64,000 nt of DNA from contig NW_020312059.1 in the NCBI RefSeq assembly GCF_002999335.1, positions 186,001 through 250,000 on the forward strand, written 5' to 3'. Source of the DNA: Cyclospora cayetanensis (taxonomy: Eukaryota; Apicomplexa; Conoidasida; Eucoccidiorida; Eimeriidae). Below, piece by piece: positions 46,831 through 61,600 of this stretch (within the stretch, counting starts at the first letter, position 1; each line of letters opens with the position of its first letter). A program made the translations under genes and the position numbers. The notes beneath the pieces are model-generated. The model was not told the DNA's origin. It saw only the letters and a list, made by a program, of their open reading frames with translations, and searched no databases.

Positions 46831-49634
46831 AACTTAACACCATATGACTTTCTGCGATTGCCCAAAGTTTTCAAGGTATGCAGCAATTTGAGCCCCTGCT
46901 GAAACACCTATCCGCTAGCCGTACAACTGTGGGAAGAAGGAATGAAAAAAACGGAGCTCTTTTAAGGGACATTTATTTGTAGAGGCCATCAGAGGAGTGG
47001 TACACACTGCCTCATACTGGCACATGTTGTTCTCTTTGCTGCTTCTGCGAAGTGGTACACGGGTTAAAGCAAAGCAAAGACTAGACCTTTAGACTTTGGT
47101 TATGCAGTTGGGAGATGGTAAAGGTGTTTTGGGGTTTCGAGGCAGTGTTCTGTAGTTCGCCAGCAGACAGGTTGAAATTCTAACACATTTTCCGCTACAA
47201 AGATTGAATTCCATCAAATGCAATTCTTCCCGTAGATACTAATTTATGTTCTGCTGATCTCCTCTCCCGTATATTACTGGGCCTTTCCTAAGGACAACTT
47301 GGGACCTGGTGCTGGATGTTACGCTAGGTACAGCCACTGATGCCAGTGGTAGCACAAATGTGCTTCGTTGCAGAACAGACTATCTAACGAAGACCGGCGC
47401 TCTGTTAGAAATGAAAGGTAAATAAACTGACAGTGCGAAACGAAAGAAACTTCGACTCTAAGATATGGCGTACTCATGCGAAGCAACTGAGAACCGCAGG
47501 CCGTAAGCAAGCTGAGGTGCCATTATTGTTCAGATGACGACTATTCAGGCGTATGATGGTGACCTTTAATACAGCATACCGTCTGCAATATGGGGAAATG
47601 GCAACTCGGGATGCGCCGTGGTATGACTGGGTTATGTGCTGTGAAGGCAGCCATGGAGAAGGACCCCATGCAGGGTGCCTGTTTCTGTTGTTGCTTCTCG
47701 AAAGATATATCAAGGATTCACACTAAGTTGATGGATGGAATATATATTGGTGCAAGGACGAAGGTATCGTGCTAATCACATGCGCCTGCAACACGGCGAA
47801 ACCGTTCCACCAGCTACTTAGCAGGGTCACCGTATTTGCCGTATCTCTTCGCGGATATGTTGATATTGAAAGCTCTGTTGCTAAAGGCTTTAAGACATAT
47901 TCGGTGAGTTTTCAGTTTGCTCTGATAGAAGGATCCTATAGTATGCAAACAAAGTGAGTCGCTTTGCAGTGTCACTGTAGGGCAAGAGAGATCTACAGCA
48001 ATGGGGATCCAAAGTGGCTACTGGATGGATAGTTTTCCGGTCTAAAAGCATACATATATGCTGGACGAGGTGCCAAGATCAAGAAGAGGGAGGAGGAAGT
48101 CGCATATTAGGGGAAAGCTGTAGCATTGTGCTGTGACCATACGTATCGCTGCTCATAAGACAAAGCTCATCACTTTATTCATCTCATGGTCTACCCACTA
48201 GGGTCTGCAAGCTTAAGCTCCATCGGCTTTATGCTGTTATAACAACCTGTAAAGGCAGCAACGACTTGGGAGGGTAGGGATGATGCTGCACGCGAAAAGT
48301 TTTAGTTTTGTGCAGTCATGGGTGCTTTTACCTATAAATCAAGTTTAAATGGCCCCGCGTAGAGCTAATGTCTGGTAAAAGCCAACACATGGGTTCTCCC
48401 CTAAGCCATACCCTCTTATTTACGCTATCAATATGAATTCTTCCACCTTTCCACTATCGTCCTGGTTGCTGAGAATCTTTGTTTACCATAACCTCTGATA
48501 GTAGAAAAAACGCTCAGTTTCGAGTTACCAAGACACATCCCACAAAAAGAGATGGGACTTATAAGCGGAACAGAAAAAATGGATAGTTTTTCCTAGTGTC
48601 GAAACTGTCCTATTCCGTACTGAGAAAGGAAGATTGTTTGTCCTACACAAAGCGAGATGGTGTGAGAAATATCCTGAGGAAACATTCTATCGCAATAAAT
48701 AGAGCATAAACGAAAGATGATTCAAAGAAGAACACCATGCAAGCAGCCAAACGTGCCAAGGTTACAGCCCAGCCGTTCATGCAAACGAAGGCTTGCTCCG
48801 GAAATCAATGAGGGCCCTAATCCGTTTGAGAGCAGAGAAGGAGATAAAAAGAGAAGTTTCTACCAGCTTATTGTGGTATGAGCATAGCCTAATGAGGAGG
48901 AAGACCAGAACATCCCTGGTTCGCATAGCTCCCATCGTGTCACAGACCGGTGGGCCCCCAACGGTCGGACGCTAGGCTATGTCTGTCTGTCGTCCGCACT
49001 CTGCGGGTTGCGCTTCCTTCTAGTGCCGGAATAAAAAGTGCTTCTTATTCATTTTGCTTTGCAAGCTTCGTACCTTCTGTATGAGGTCATTTATGGAGGA
49101 ATCTTACAGCTGTGCTACGGGTCCCCTAGAGGTCTGCGCAGCCCCATCCCACCAGCTCCATCGCCGCTGTATTTCTTCACATCCTTTCTAACTCCGTTGT
49201 GTTATCAAGAGGTGATGACTTTCTTGACTCAACTCAGATAGCATTGTAAGTCCCAGCCCAGGCATCAGGTCTTGCACTTCACGCAAACCGAGACAGGATA
49301 CTACTTGGACCACCGGGACATCGATGGTGACTAAGCCTATGCAATAAGCCATCAGTCCCGAGTCATTCATTGATGCGCTCACTATTCCAGACTGCTTCTT
49401 GGTCCTTAGGAGGCCTACAGGGTTTAGCCCATGGCGGGCCCCGAGGAGTCCCCATCTTGCGGACTCCCAAGTTTCTGTGAGTTTACGCGGTATGCACCTC
49501 CAGAGGCCTATCATTTAGGGCCCCTTTTCAACTGACGCTCTTTTAAGCGCTCTTTGAGCGGACTGGGGGCCTTCAGTGCCTTCAGCATCCAGTAAGCCCG
49601 GCGAGGCCCTTGCTAGTCAGACGTTCATAAGAAG
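46831..49634. other. Intergenic, upstream of the CC2D2A-like gene
   Basis: No gene is supported here. Short frames occur on both strands without motifs. A minus-strand frame at 49188-49514 has a pattern faintly like a retropepsin second half but lacks a clear active-site triad. The CC2D2A-like promoter should lie in the last few hundred bases. Confidence 0.4.
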
Positions 49635-52600
49635 ATGCTAGCGGGACTCAAAGATATGATTCCGGGGCAGCAGAAGCCCCCTCCTGCCTCCCAAACTCCG
49701 GCGGCGGGTCCTCCTGGGGGTGGTGCTCCTCCGGAACAGCAGGAGGCCCTTAACCCTGAAGTAGGAGATACTCCTGTGCCGGAAGGGGAGGAGCCACTCG
49801 ATGCCGCTGAAGTGGAGAAGATGCTCTTTGATGAGTACTTGGGTATGACTTTTCACTCTCTAAACTTTTGCTGTATTCTTTGATAGTGTTGCTCTCTTTG
49901 GTACTGCTGTTGATGGTGAAGAACCAAGCCTCATAGTCGCCAAAGTGTTCCTGTGAGGCAATCTTGCATGCATGTTCAAAATTTCTTGCGAAAGCGGTTG
50001 CGGCGCGAGTTTTCGCTGATTCTGCAGAGAGGAAAGCAGTTTGCTCTGCTTCCTCAGCATAAGCGTGGTCAGATATTTTTCATTTATCTATACATATATG
50101 TCCACACGGTATTTCTATTCGCTGGTACAGGGGCTGCAGAGTACACTTATGAGGAGTTTCTTGAGGCACTGCAACAACCACTGGAAGAGAAGGGAGAAAC
50201 AGAGGATGAGAAGAAGCATTGGCAACACCCAAGGCGGTAAGGGGAACGGGAGGTGGTGGGTATGCAGGAGACTGCTTGCCAGCCGCTGTTGGCGGTAGCC
50301 TCCAAGAGCTTGGGTTACGTCTGCAGATGACGAACCACCTGCGTCGAGGGTCGGAACTGAGGTGGACGGGCGACCACATGTTCATGCTGGCCTTCTGTCT
50401 GCGTCTTTTGTTGATGCTTGTGTCCTTTAGGTGGAAGGTGGTTTTGTGGAATCTCTCGATTCTCAATTACATGTCTGATCAACTGGCAGTGTTCGTGGAA
50501 ATAGAGTTCGGAGGAAGTAGAGAGGAATGCAAAGTCCTGGTACAGCATTATTATTCACGTTCTGCAGCGCCTTAGAGTGATTGGTGCTCTTGGTATTCAT
50601 ATGCTGTGTCGTTGCCTGCTCTGCCTGCTGCTATTGATGCTGCTATCCACACTTCCAATGGTATTTATGGTGCTGACGCCGCAGCGAGGTGACAGCACGC
50701 GAATTTATGCCAAGGGAGAGGACAAGAATTACCTGCGGACTTCAGTGGTTAACAATGTTAACGACAAAGCGCCTGTAGACCTTCAATTCAGGCAATCCTT
50801 CGAATACCGTGGCTCGTACCTTGATCTTGAGAGGGAGAAACTCAAAATTAAGGTGTGGGATGCGGTGCACACCTACAACGGATGCCGAGATTTTGCATCT
50901 TGGTAGCCAGATGATGCTGGCTTTTGCATGGTTTCAGTGTACTGTGTCTAGTAATGCTCGTTTTCTTCGTATCCTTTCACCTTTAGGTTTTTCTGCCTTG
51001 CCTCTTCATTTTAATCTCGTCAGACTCTTCAGTCTCTATGCCCCTTTCTCCTTGTTTGAGTACTTGAATTCTTGAACCATTTCTTCCCCTTTGTTATGGG
51101 CCCCTCTGTCTGCAGGTGTGGGAGTACAAAACTTGGACGCTGAATAATCTCGAAGCAGTCTTTGAGGAACCTCTTCTTTCCTTCGCTACAGGAGAAACGC
51201 ACGTGGAAAGGGACCTGTACAAATTTGTCAAAGGTACCAGAACCGAGATCCGAATTTAGGCATAAGGATCAGCTTACTCTCATGGATAAAGGTGTAAAGT
51301 TTCCATTATGGTTCAAGCAGATGTGCTGCAGAAAACAAAGTTGCTCGAGTCCTCACTTTGTGCTGTTCAGGCCGCCGTTCCCGTCGGTGTCGCATTACGT
51401 GCCAGTTGTACTTCCAGGAGCTGTATGATTTCGAATTGGCCTTCATAAAGTGGCGACTCTCACGTTTATGCTCCTCAGCCATTCTGCAGCACAGGGTGTT
51501 CAACCGGTTAGCTCACCTGCCTTTCAGTGCACCTCACACTAGTCTTGCCTTTTTGCCACTCTCCCGCTTATGCTTCTCTAGTGTCACTGTTAGCGTATTT
51601 TGGTGTTCCCTCGGCAACTCCTCGCAACGGTGTATGGGTCTTTGTCTCTCCGTCATTCTCCTCTTCCGGCGCTCTGTGTTGCTGCCTTGTTGGGTTCTGC
51701 CCTGTCCTTGTCGCTTTGCATATGCCTTTTGTTTCGCTTCCCCCTTCTCACTCTTCTTCCCTTTCATCCTCCCCCTCAGCTCAATTCTCCCACACTCTAT
51801 ATCCCGTTTGTTTATGTCTACCCCCTTTTGGCCTCCTCCGCCTATTTGTCGTCACACATGTTTCCTTCTCGTGCTTGTCTATTCCTAGAAAGGCAAACCA
51901 TGGCAAGGACGATAAAAAAAAATCGCACAACTGGAAATTCATTGATCAAGCTCGATACAGGCTTCAACAGAGAAACTTCAAGAGGACCAACAGAAAGCCG
52001 TAATACTTGATCCCCAAGCCCACGAACCCTGTAGTCCTAAATAATATGCTGTACACATTAGGACGCTCACTGTTATTCTCATTGATCGAAGCAAAGTGCT
52101 CAGACGCTACGATGGAGTCTCTGACTAAGTACCGTAATTTGCGCTGGCTTATTCTGGTATTGTTTGTCTCTTTCCACTTTGACAGTGTACGTACAGCCAG
52201 TTCAGGCTGTCCGCTATTGCTGCTTTAATTGGTGTTCCTCAGAGGAGGCGCTCCGTCAGGCATTCATAGCCGAGGCATAACGCGTGCTTCTCTTGCGGGC
52301 TCAATGGAAGGAGCCCCCCGGAAGGGCATCTCGGGGGCTGCATCAGTGATTTTAGCTGCCAGGAAGAGCGTAGCATCCCATATGGTATCTAGATTGACCT
52401 CGCGTCCCATCAGAAATTTGCTGCCCAAAGAAAGCACCATGCGAACACTAGAGTCGGGAGCGGAAGAGACTCAGGATGCATACACGAATCTCCTCCTCCA
52501 ACATATGCAAACCCTGGTGCTGGCAGACCAGGATGTAGAGGGGGAGGTTATTTTGTCCCTGGATCCTCTTGACTCAGCTACCGGACGTGGCGTACAGAAG

Positions 52601-55600
52601 ACAGAAAAACCGGATCCCCGCCTTCGGATATCCTTGATGCATTCTTCTACGCTTAATAGTGGAGTCAAACTTGTTACAACAGAACAGGAAGCCACGAATG
52701 CTCCATTCTGGGACAACATGGGGGAGGTGTATTTCAGGGGAACGCTGAGAGACCTCGACACCACCTATCTGGAGGTTCGTTTTCTTCTTCTTTCGCACTT
52801 TGTAGTGGCGTCTATAATCTTTAGAGAGACTAAGTCTGTAAGGGTGCTTCTGTATCTCTTCTGCATAGTGTGCATAAATTGATATACTCTCCATGTGCCT
52901 CAATTTTGAATTCTGTATCCTCTCACATGTGCGTGCTTTGACTTGGGGCTGGAAGTATTTACCGTGTACGTGCCATTGTTGGCGCATACCGCTATTCGCT
53001 TGCGCATACCCCCCAAAATTTCTGACGATGTCTTGCTCGTGCATTGGATCGCGCGAGTGCAAATCCAAATGCCTTTGTATTTCATTTTAAACCGTTTGGT
53101 CCATGTGGCAGGTGATAGTGGAAGACATGAGCGCGTCAACTTCCTTCCGACAGATTGGATACGGTCAGCTACCTCTAAGAGGCGTCGTCGGGTATCCGTC
53201 ATTGCAGATGGAATTGGGGCCCCCGAACTGGGTGGTGCTTCAGGCTAAGGTAGAAGGCTGGGGAGATCAGTTGAAGGAATGGCAGTTCGGATGGTTGGAG
53301 GGGAGAGTTATGATTGCCCATACTCCGCGGTACCGCCAAGTTGGGGAAGTTTACGAGGTGGACGCAAACCGGGTGTACTTGATAGTAAAAGTCATCAGTA
53401 TTGATCAGATCATTACAGCAGACAACAGAAGCAGCGTTGACTCCTATGTTGAGGTCTCTTTCGACGGTACATCACGGCGTACAAGACTCTTCAGAAATTC
53501 ATTAAATCCTGTATGGGAAGACGAAGTAACAGTTCCTTTGCGCTTTGCTTCTACTCGCGACATCTCTTACTCAGAGATACAGAAAAAAGGGAAAGTGTAC
53601 CTAGATGTTTGGGGGGTCGGGCCTAATTATGTCGATCACCTAGGAGGATGCACATTTTATCTCCACGATATCTTTTTCAATGAGAAGAATCAGAAGAAGA
53701 GTCATGTTACGAAGGAACGAATTATCCTGTAAATTACACTCCACAGCAAGCTCAACCCTGCATCATCCTCTCAGTCCTTCCATTCCCCTCAATATCAAAG
53801 TGAATTGCGAAAGGTGCTATTTAGAGAGGAGAGAATTTTTGACTACATCTGGTGCCTTATACATCTACTTCTAGAGGTTGGGCTGCTGACGTATACATAC
53901 CTCAGCGTGTCTGTATGCATGTGTATGCATGAACAGTGAAGCATGCAGGTGTCTCTTTGCTGCTGCGTTCACATATATATGTATATGCCTGGAGGAGATA
54001 TGATTGATATGCGCTTTCGTGGGCTACATGACTCTGTAGCCTTGCAGTGGTGCCACTTGTTGCATAAGCAGTCCTTGTCCTGTAGTCCTTTACCAGGTAT
54101 GTCATGAATCTTATGCTATTTGCCAGGGAGACCAATCTGAAGACGAAGTATGAAACGCGTGTGTATACGGGAGGCAAGCGGCTCTCCTTCATCCACAAGG
54201 ACGACAGGCCCTCAAACCTCACCTTTGAGGCTTGGACCTGCCCCGATCTCCTAGAGGCCTCTGGCCTAGACAGGTAGAGTGGAGAGTTCATAGCCGAGTA
54301 GTGTGTGATAGTAAGTGCTTTTCCGTTCAGGGTTAAAATCCTGTGGTCTAGGGTGTTGCCCTTGACAGCGAAGGCCTCGAGGTCAAAGTTTAACATGTGC
54401 TGCCTTCAGGCTTCCAAAGTCCGAACGGTTTGACACGAAGAACAACATGCCTAGAGCTCTTGCAGAACGCTACGATCAACTTAAAGTAAGCCCTGTACCC
54501 TAGAACTGCACTTGACCGAAGTATTTTATTGCAGAGTGCTTAGGCTTGGCACTCTACGCCTTTGACCCCCGCACGATCCACGCAAGCAGCCTTGGGTTTT
54601 GTGGTTTCCGGCTTGGGTGTATTTCAGGCGATTTTTCAGTCGGTGGCCGACACGAAGATGTTGCTGAGCCCGGAGGCCGTTGTGGGTCCCCCACGCTTCT
54701 TCGATCTAGAGCGGCTGGACCAGCGCAAGGAATTTCAATTTCTTCCAAGCCTTTTAGCGCGTCAGTTTCTGTTGATTATGCTGCTACTACTGATGCTGGC
54801 TCTAAAATTAACTGTTGAGATTTATGGGTGGAAGCTTAAGGGTGAAAAGTGGGTGCCTAGCGTCTCTTGCCTCATTGCTTCTCCTGGTCGTCCTTGCCTC
54901 CATTCTGCGGTGTGCCCGCCTTGCTCAGATATGTCTCTGTTTGCGTTTGTCTCAGCAGGGCTCTCTATATCCATTTGTGCTGTCGCTCATCATGCTAGCT
55001 GGTGGTATTGATTCTGTTTCTCTATCCATCAGCCTGTGCGATTTTTTCTGCGCCTCAGCTATCAAACCTCCTCTTGGGGTAGATTCGCTTGCCGCGGTGT
55101 TTCATTACGTGCGCTGCGTGCCATTCGTTATAAAAAGGCAAGCCCTCACATTCTCTCCAGACTTTACAATGCAGCTCAACGCAGGGGACCCTCTGGACCA
55201 CTGCCTCCTGATGACCAGCCTCCTTCTGGGCCTCCCTGCTCACGCTTTTGTCTGCATCGGTAAGCAGCAACCTCAACACCAGTAGCATTGGCACGCTTAG
55301 CTGCAAAAGGAGCAGTGTGAATCTTGAATTCGTCTGTCTGCTGCTGGTGCAACAGGGACTCTGCATGACAAGCACATGCATGCATGGGTGGCGACCTTTC
55401 ATTGGGATGAAGACAAGGAAGCAGGCCATGTTAAGCTTTGGGAGACAGCAAGCGGTGTGGTGTATGTTCTTAAGACCAGGTTCCAGGATAACAAAGTCGC
55501 TCAAGCGTGCGCCACAACTTACGTGGAGACCATCTGCTTCGTGGCTATGCTGCTGTGACTTGTGCTAGTGCCCTGTAGTAGCTGTCTGTCCCGCTCGTTT

Positions 55601-58600
55601 TCGGCTCTTCTTGATCCTGCGGATGCTCGCATCAATGATACTGTATAGCTGCTCCTGCTTTATGTAGGGTAATATTCCTAGGCTCTGGGAGAACGCTGTT
55701 GCCACCCGATGTGCATGTTGCCTTGTTCCTGTGCATCTGTAGTCATTCTAAATCCACAGGTCTCTGTATATCTGTATTTCTTGTATACGCTTTTTCTGCG
55801 TATTCGTGGAAGAGCATCCTGCCTGATCGTTGCTCTGTCCGTCTCTTGATCTCTAAGCCCACGATGCTCAGGGTGTAAGTGCCCCTTAGAGGCTGTTCAA
55901 TGCTGCACAATTTATCTTCCTCAGGGTTATTACCGATCCGGAGTCCGGCATGATAAGCGTTGCCAGTAACCAACGGGTATGCTGGAGCCATGGTATGAGG
56001 TTGGGGATAGGATTATGCGCTTCTCTTCGCTGATGTCTGTGTAGGCTGTTCGCTGTGCTTCATGTGTGTGCATTACTCTTTCTACCAAAATATATATCGG
56101 GGTGTCTGTGAGTGCTTTCCTGCATTGCCGCCTCTTATCAGCGGCATCGTCTGTTGCTGGTGTCTCCCGAGTTGGCGGAGGATACCTCTAGCACGGAAAA
56201 TGGATCCCTGTAAGAAACATGGGGGCAGAGAATGAAACTGTCACACTAAAAGAAATAAAGGGGCCAACGGGGGATTCTAGCCTTATGCTAGTGCTGGTGG
56301 AAGGGTACGAACACAGGGATCACATGAGATCAGACGAGAAAAGGAGAGAGATGGAACTAGAAATAGGCGAGCCACGAGGAGACCGAGAGAGATGCATAAG
56401 CACTGTGGGATAAATGGAAAACGACTGCATATTTAAGAAGGGACAGAGCTACACAGAGCAGTTGTGTGTCCGGTACAGAGCGAACAAACCGAAGTGGTCA
56501 GAACCATTAAGGGAGCAATGGACAACAGTGGAACGGAGAGTTCCCACGGCGCCATTTTGCTTTTGCTTTGTTTCTGCCATATCTGTTTCTTTTACGCAGC
56601 ACAAAGGTGCATGGAGAAGCCCCCGCTGGAGGCCCCAAGCTACCATATCGCTCGCTTGATATTATCTTTAACCACACGAACGTCTGGCTAAACATTCAAG
56701 ACCCAAATCCTTCCCGCATCTGGTTTGACATCTGGAATATTGTGAGACAGGAGCTAGGGCTGTCTACATAATGCTGCTTTATGTTGGGTGTATGCACGCA
56801 TAATACTTCCTGATGCCAAACATCCACAATTGTGTGTTTACTTATGTTGAATCAATGGCATATTCATCCACACACTTCTGCTCAGGAACAGTCTGTACTG
56901 CTCAGTCATATGTGTAAATATTTATATAAGCCCAGTGTCATTGAGCTTGTATACTCATAAGTGCATCTATGCAGCGTATTTGTGTATACTCTGTAAATCC
57001 AGCTGCCTCTCCAGCCTGTATCATTGCATCTTCATCGGTAACAATGTTGAGATTTGTTTCTATACGCCATCGCTGCGATGTCTACGTTTCCAACTCAGCG
57101 CTATTGGTATCAATTCTGCCCTGGAGCGTTCCTCATAACTCCGTGTTTTATTCCCAAGGGTTTTGGAACAAAGATTTCCGAGTTGCAGTTTGAGAAGGCA
57201 GCCAATGAACTTTTGGAGAAAGTCATGGCGGACCTCACAGCATTCAGGGCAAGCAGAAACTTGAATACCAAGTGGAACAGAGACGAAGTCCTGGAGGCCT
57301 TTCTACAGACGTACGCGGGCGCTTTGTAAATACCCTGATGCCTGTGTGTGTCCTGATAATTGCTTATTAATGTTTTTACATAATGAAATGTACATAGGTC
57401 TATGTATATTAATCTATATATGAAGACCTATTAATATATAAATGTACGTGTGCCAAAATGCATGCTGATTCATATTGTATGCATATACGTATGCAGTACG
57501 AATGCGAATTCACATTTGGGTTGGGGTACCTGCAGCTCCACGTATCCAGGTCCTAGAGCTTTTGACTCATACTGCCCACTCCCACGAAGCATGTGGATCT
57601 ACAGAAATGTTATGATGCCATCGTCTATGCGCGTTCAACCGTATTTGTGGGATCAGAATTCATTTATCTACGGATGCAACATTAGCTTGGCTTGTGCCCA
57701 TCAGTATGTTTTCTTTGCATTTCTTCTTCAGGGGCTATGTACCCGCTCGATCACTTTAGTTTTTGAATAACATACTGCACACTCTTGCATGTCCATCTTT
57801 GTCGCCATCAATCCTGGCTCATTGCATCCTCCTGGTTTTGTGCATGCTCTAGCAAAAACTTTCCCTGCCAGGATCTGCTTTGCACCGGCTCATCGTCCCC
57901 CTGTTTCTCTTCCATCTCCGTGCGCTTCCAACCCTTACATTGTAGCCATCCTGCCTACCTTGTTCGTTGCAGCGGCCTGGAGTTGCTGCATCAAGCGAAT
58001 ACTGCTCGCGAAGAGGATTTTCAGTTGGCTAAGCTGAAACTCGAGGATTGGCGCAAAGCATTATATTCCAAGGTCCCCAATAGTTACAGGTCCTCTCCTC
58101 CCTCTGGTTTCCATCGTATCTGTCTCTCCTTCTCTTCTCTGTGAACTTGCTGTCTCTGTCTTCTGCTCTCTTCATCGTAGCTAGCTTTTCACTGTCTTCA
58201 CTTTTCCTATAGTTGAAACCCGCCACTGTGTATTGTCTCCTATTCCGCTATATGTGACAGTGAGCGGCAAATTACCGAAGCAAGTAGCCTGTTTTGAGGT
58301 CCCTGACAGCTCTGCAAAAGCTCGAACTTGGCAATTCAAGCTTCCCTTTTGTTCCTAGAAGAGCCACTATCAATGCTAACCCTCCATTTCTAGTGGTTGC
58401 GGATTCACGTTTCCATAGTCATGCATTCCTCGAGTACACATGCCTGTGTACGTTCCCCTATGTCTATCACGACTCAGGGTACGAGGAGCGCCTCTGCACT
58501 ACAACACGATGGATTGCAAGTCGATATCCGATTCAATGATCCGCCAAGTGGAATTCCTAGAGTCTAGGGACAGAAGTGCCTCCTTTGCAATGGCCGCGTG

Positions 58601-61600
58601 CTTGTATAACCTGCCGGGAGAACTCTGCAGCACCTACATTTATTTGTTACTTTGCCAGAAAGTCACGGAGAGAGAAAGGAGGAAGATTCTTGCAGCCAAG
58701 GAGCAGGTGACACATCACCAGCAGCTATCCTCTAGGTGGCTTTACGACTTTTCGGTGTGGTGCATAGAAGGTAGTGACCAGAATGAATAAATCTACGGCA
58801 TATGAATGCCACAGAGCGCAAGGAGTTTGGAAATCAGGTTTTGGATTCATTCCTGTTGAGAGAAATCCTAGTTTATCGTTAATGCCTGGCTCTTTTGTGT
58901 TTTTAGGAAGGAAGGGAGCTGGGGCAGCGTAGGGCTAGGGCTAAACGGCTAAATTATAACAAGCAGAGACGTCACTCGAGTAAGTTCCTACACAGAAACG
59001 ATCAATGCCTCAATATAAGGGCACACACGGGTCCCTTGAGTGCCCTTGAAAAGTGCTTTCTTGACTATATCTCTACCGTTTTAGGATACTGGTGTGTTTC
59101 AGACAAGTCTCGGTCAGGGGACCTCGATGAAAATGATAACAGAGATCCTGGCGCTGATCAAAATGGTCACAACGACGACCCTTCGCCTGCAGCGGAGGAG
59201 GATCAAGACCCCCTTAATGAGGATGCCGCGCAAGAGGAGAATAACATGGACGGAGCTGTATTAATGGGAGGAAAAAAGAAAAAGAAACGCAAAAAGGGTC
59301 AAAATAAGACTCCGAAAGTTAAAAAGAGGCCCCCTAATCTGTCTCCGGAAAGTGAAGTGGCCTACTTTGAAATCCATAGAAACTATTACGATGAAGACGA
59401 GGCCCCCGACTTCAAGGCCCTTATGCAGGACCTCGAGGACTCTGTTGCTGAGATATTACAGTAAGCACTGAACGCTTGAGTATAGGTCTTGGTTTGGCTG
59501 TCAGTGGACTGTATCATTTGTGTTGCGCCTCTACACTCTCGTGAACTGACAATTGTCTTGTGTCTCCTGGAAATCATGGTACCTCTCGCCGTATTCCTTC
59601 AATTGCACCAGGAATTTTCGAGTGCCTTTTCAGCATAAACCCTATTCGGGTACGCGGATTTCAGGGGCGCTACTATGAGAAACGCCTCGTCTTTGCAATC
59701 CACCCAGATACGTCCCTGGACAAAACCATTGCTGGGGAGAAGGAACCTGTGGACGGCGAAGAGGAAATATCTCAGCCAGCAGGAGCCCTTAGTCCGGCGT
59801 TTCTTATGGATGCTCTAAAGGAACTAACCGGACAAATGATTGCTAACAATGAGGTCTTCTCAGAGATCACAGGTCCAAATTCTTAGTGCTAAGATCTTAT
59901 AACGGACGCGAGGTTGTATAGGCTTGCTGCGCTGGCGAATGTACAGAAGCTAGCAGAGTTGTCATCTCGTAGACTTCGGGTGTGTGCATGCGGTATGTAG
60001 GTGGTGAGGCGAAGTTTGTATGGGAGGGCCACGGTACCCGCCCGTTTTGCAAAGAGGGACAAGGCGGGGCGGCTCAAAGCAACGAACCTGAGGAGGCCCC
60101 TGATGACGGCACTTCAGCAGCCTTAAATCCCAAGAAGGAACCAGAAAAGCTCAAGAAAAAGAAAAAGAAGAAAAAGCCTGCTGAGGAGGAGATAGGGGCT
60201 CCCACTGAGGAAGAACCTGCGGGTCCCACTGACTCTCCTATTCAAGCAGCAACAGCCCTTGCAGCACCTGCAGCTATTGCAGAAGCAGCCACAGCAGCTG
60301 CGGGAGCCGTTGCAGGAGGGGCTCTCGCAGCTGCAGCCACAGCAGCGGCAGGAGCATCAGTAAAAGCAAAAAAGGAAAAGAAAAAAAAGAAAAAGGAGGA
60401 CAAAGAAGATATCCCTCCTCGCTTAATTACTAAGGAGGAACCAGAGCCATCACCACGCTCTCCTTCTCCACCTTCCCAGGATCAGGCTTTTTCCAGAAGC
60501 AGCGGTAGCAGCGAGTCATCAGAACCTCTTCCGCCTCCGCCACCACCTCGTAAGGCAAGGGGATTCCGTGTTACTACTGCTGGCGCCGTTGCTACGGTTG
60601 TGAAACGGCTGCAAAGGCGGCAGGCTTCAAAAGTACCGGCACGCAGCAGCAGTAGTAGTGGCAGCAGTAGCATGGTAAGCAGCAGCAGCGAGACGGATTC
60701 TGAAATTAGAGAGGCTGAAAGGCGCCTGCGGGAGCGCCTGCATGAGCTAGAACAGCTGCGTGATCAGCTGCACCAGGAGACGACAATAGAGACGGATTCA
60801 GAGTCCTTGTCCATTTCTTTATCGTCTACCCCTTATTTCTCTACTCTAAAAGGCAACAACGCAGAGTTACAATATATCTCGTCGGGGGACGAAGGCACTT
60901 ACAGTGATTCGGAGGCAGAAAATGAGATAAACACAAAGCTAATGGAGCAGCTAAATAAGCTAGACGAAGAAAAGCAGAACATGGATAACCTCCTGGCTAC
61001 CATCCAGCAGACTGGACAACAGCTTGCAGATGCAGGCAAACCTTTACACCGGACAGGTAGAGCCCGAACCTTGGCAGGGTCAACTTCATTATCGTTTAAT
61101 AACATGCTACTCTTCTTGCCCAATTTTTCCGTTGCTTGCCTCTATACACTTTGCAGGTGTCTATATTGAACAGTCATGTAAAATCTTATATGGCTTCTAC
61201 GTTTGGCTTTTATGCCATCTGTGGCTGCCTCTGGCCTTCTGCGTGCTCTTGCTGGCCCCTCCTCTCGCAATCTCGCAACTCGATAGTCCCCTCTAATCCT
61301 GGCCCCCAATAAATGCATCACACAGCCGGAATTTCAGTATCTCCGTATGTTTTTGATATGTCTTCTTTGCTGCAGAATTAGAGCTGAGTGCTAGTGTCAT
61401 TTCATGCAGCAGCTCTACGCGGTCTTTCTCTACCTTCCTACCATCTCCGCCTCCTTTTCTGCCAAGACCTGCCGTTTCCAAACTGCCTCAGCCTCCCGCT
61501 GCTGATGATTATGATAACAGTAGCCATCCTGTCGAAGCCTCACATGAAGGATCAGCCTACATGAAATCCGTGTATGCTCCACTCCTACAGCAGCGGGACC

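Noticed and set aside
49188..49514. Minus-strand 108-codon frame with a retropepsin-like hydrophobic pattern
   Set aside because: No clear D-T/S-G active site and no adjacent RT; too weak to call an element relic.
55669..55740. Sequence reading LWENAV, resembling LWETAS in exon 14 of the CC2D2A-like gene, considered as a duplicated exon
   Set aside because: Similarity stops after about eight residues and the phase does not fit the flanking exons.
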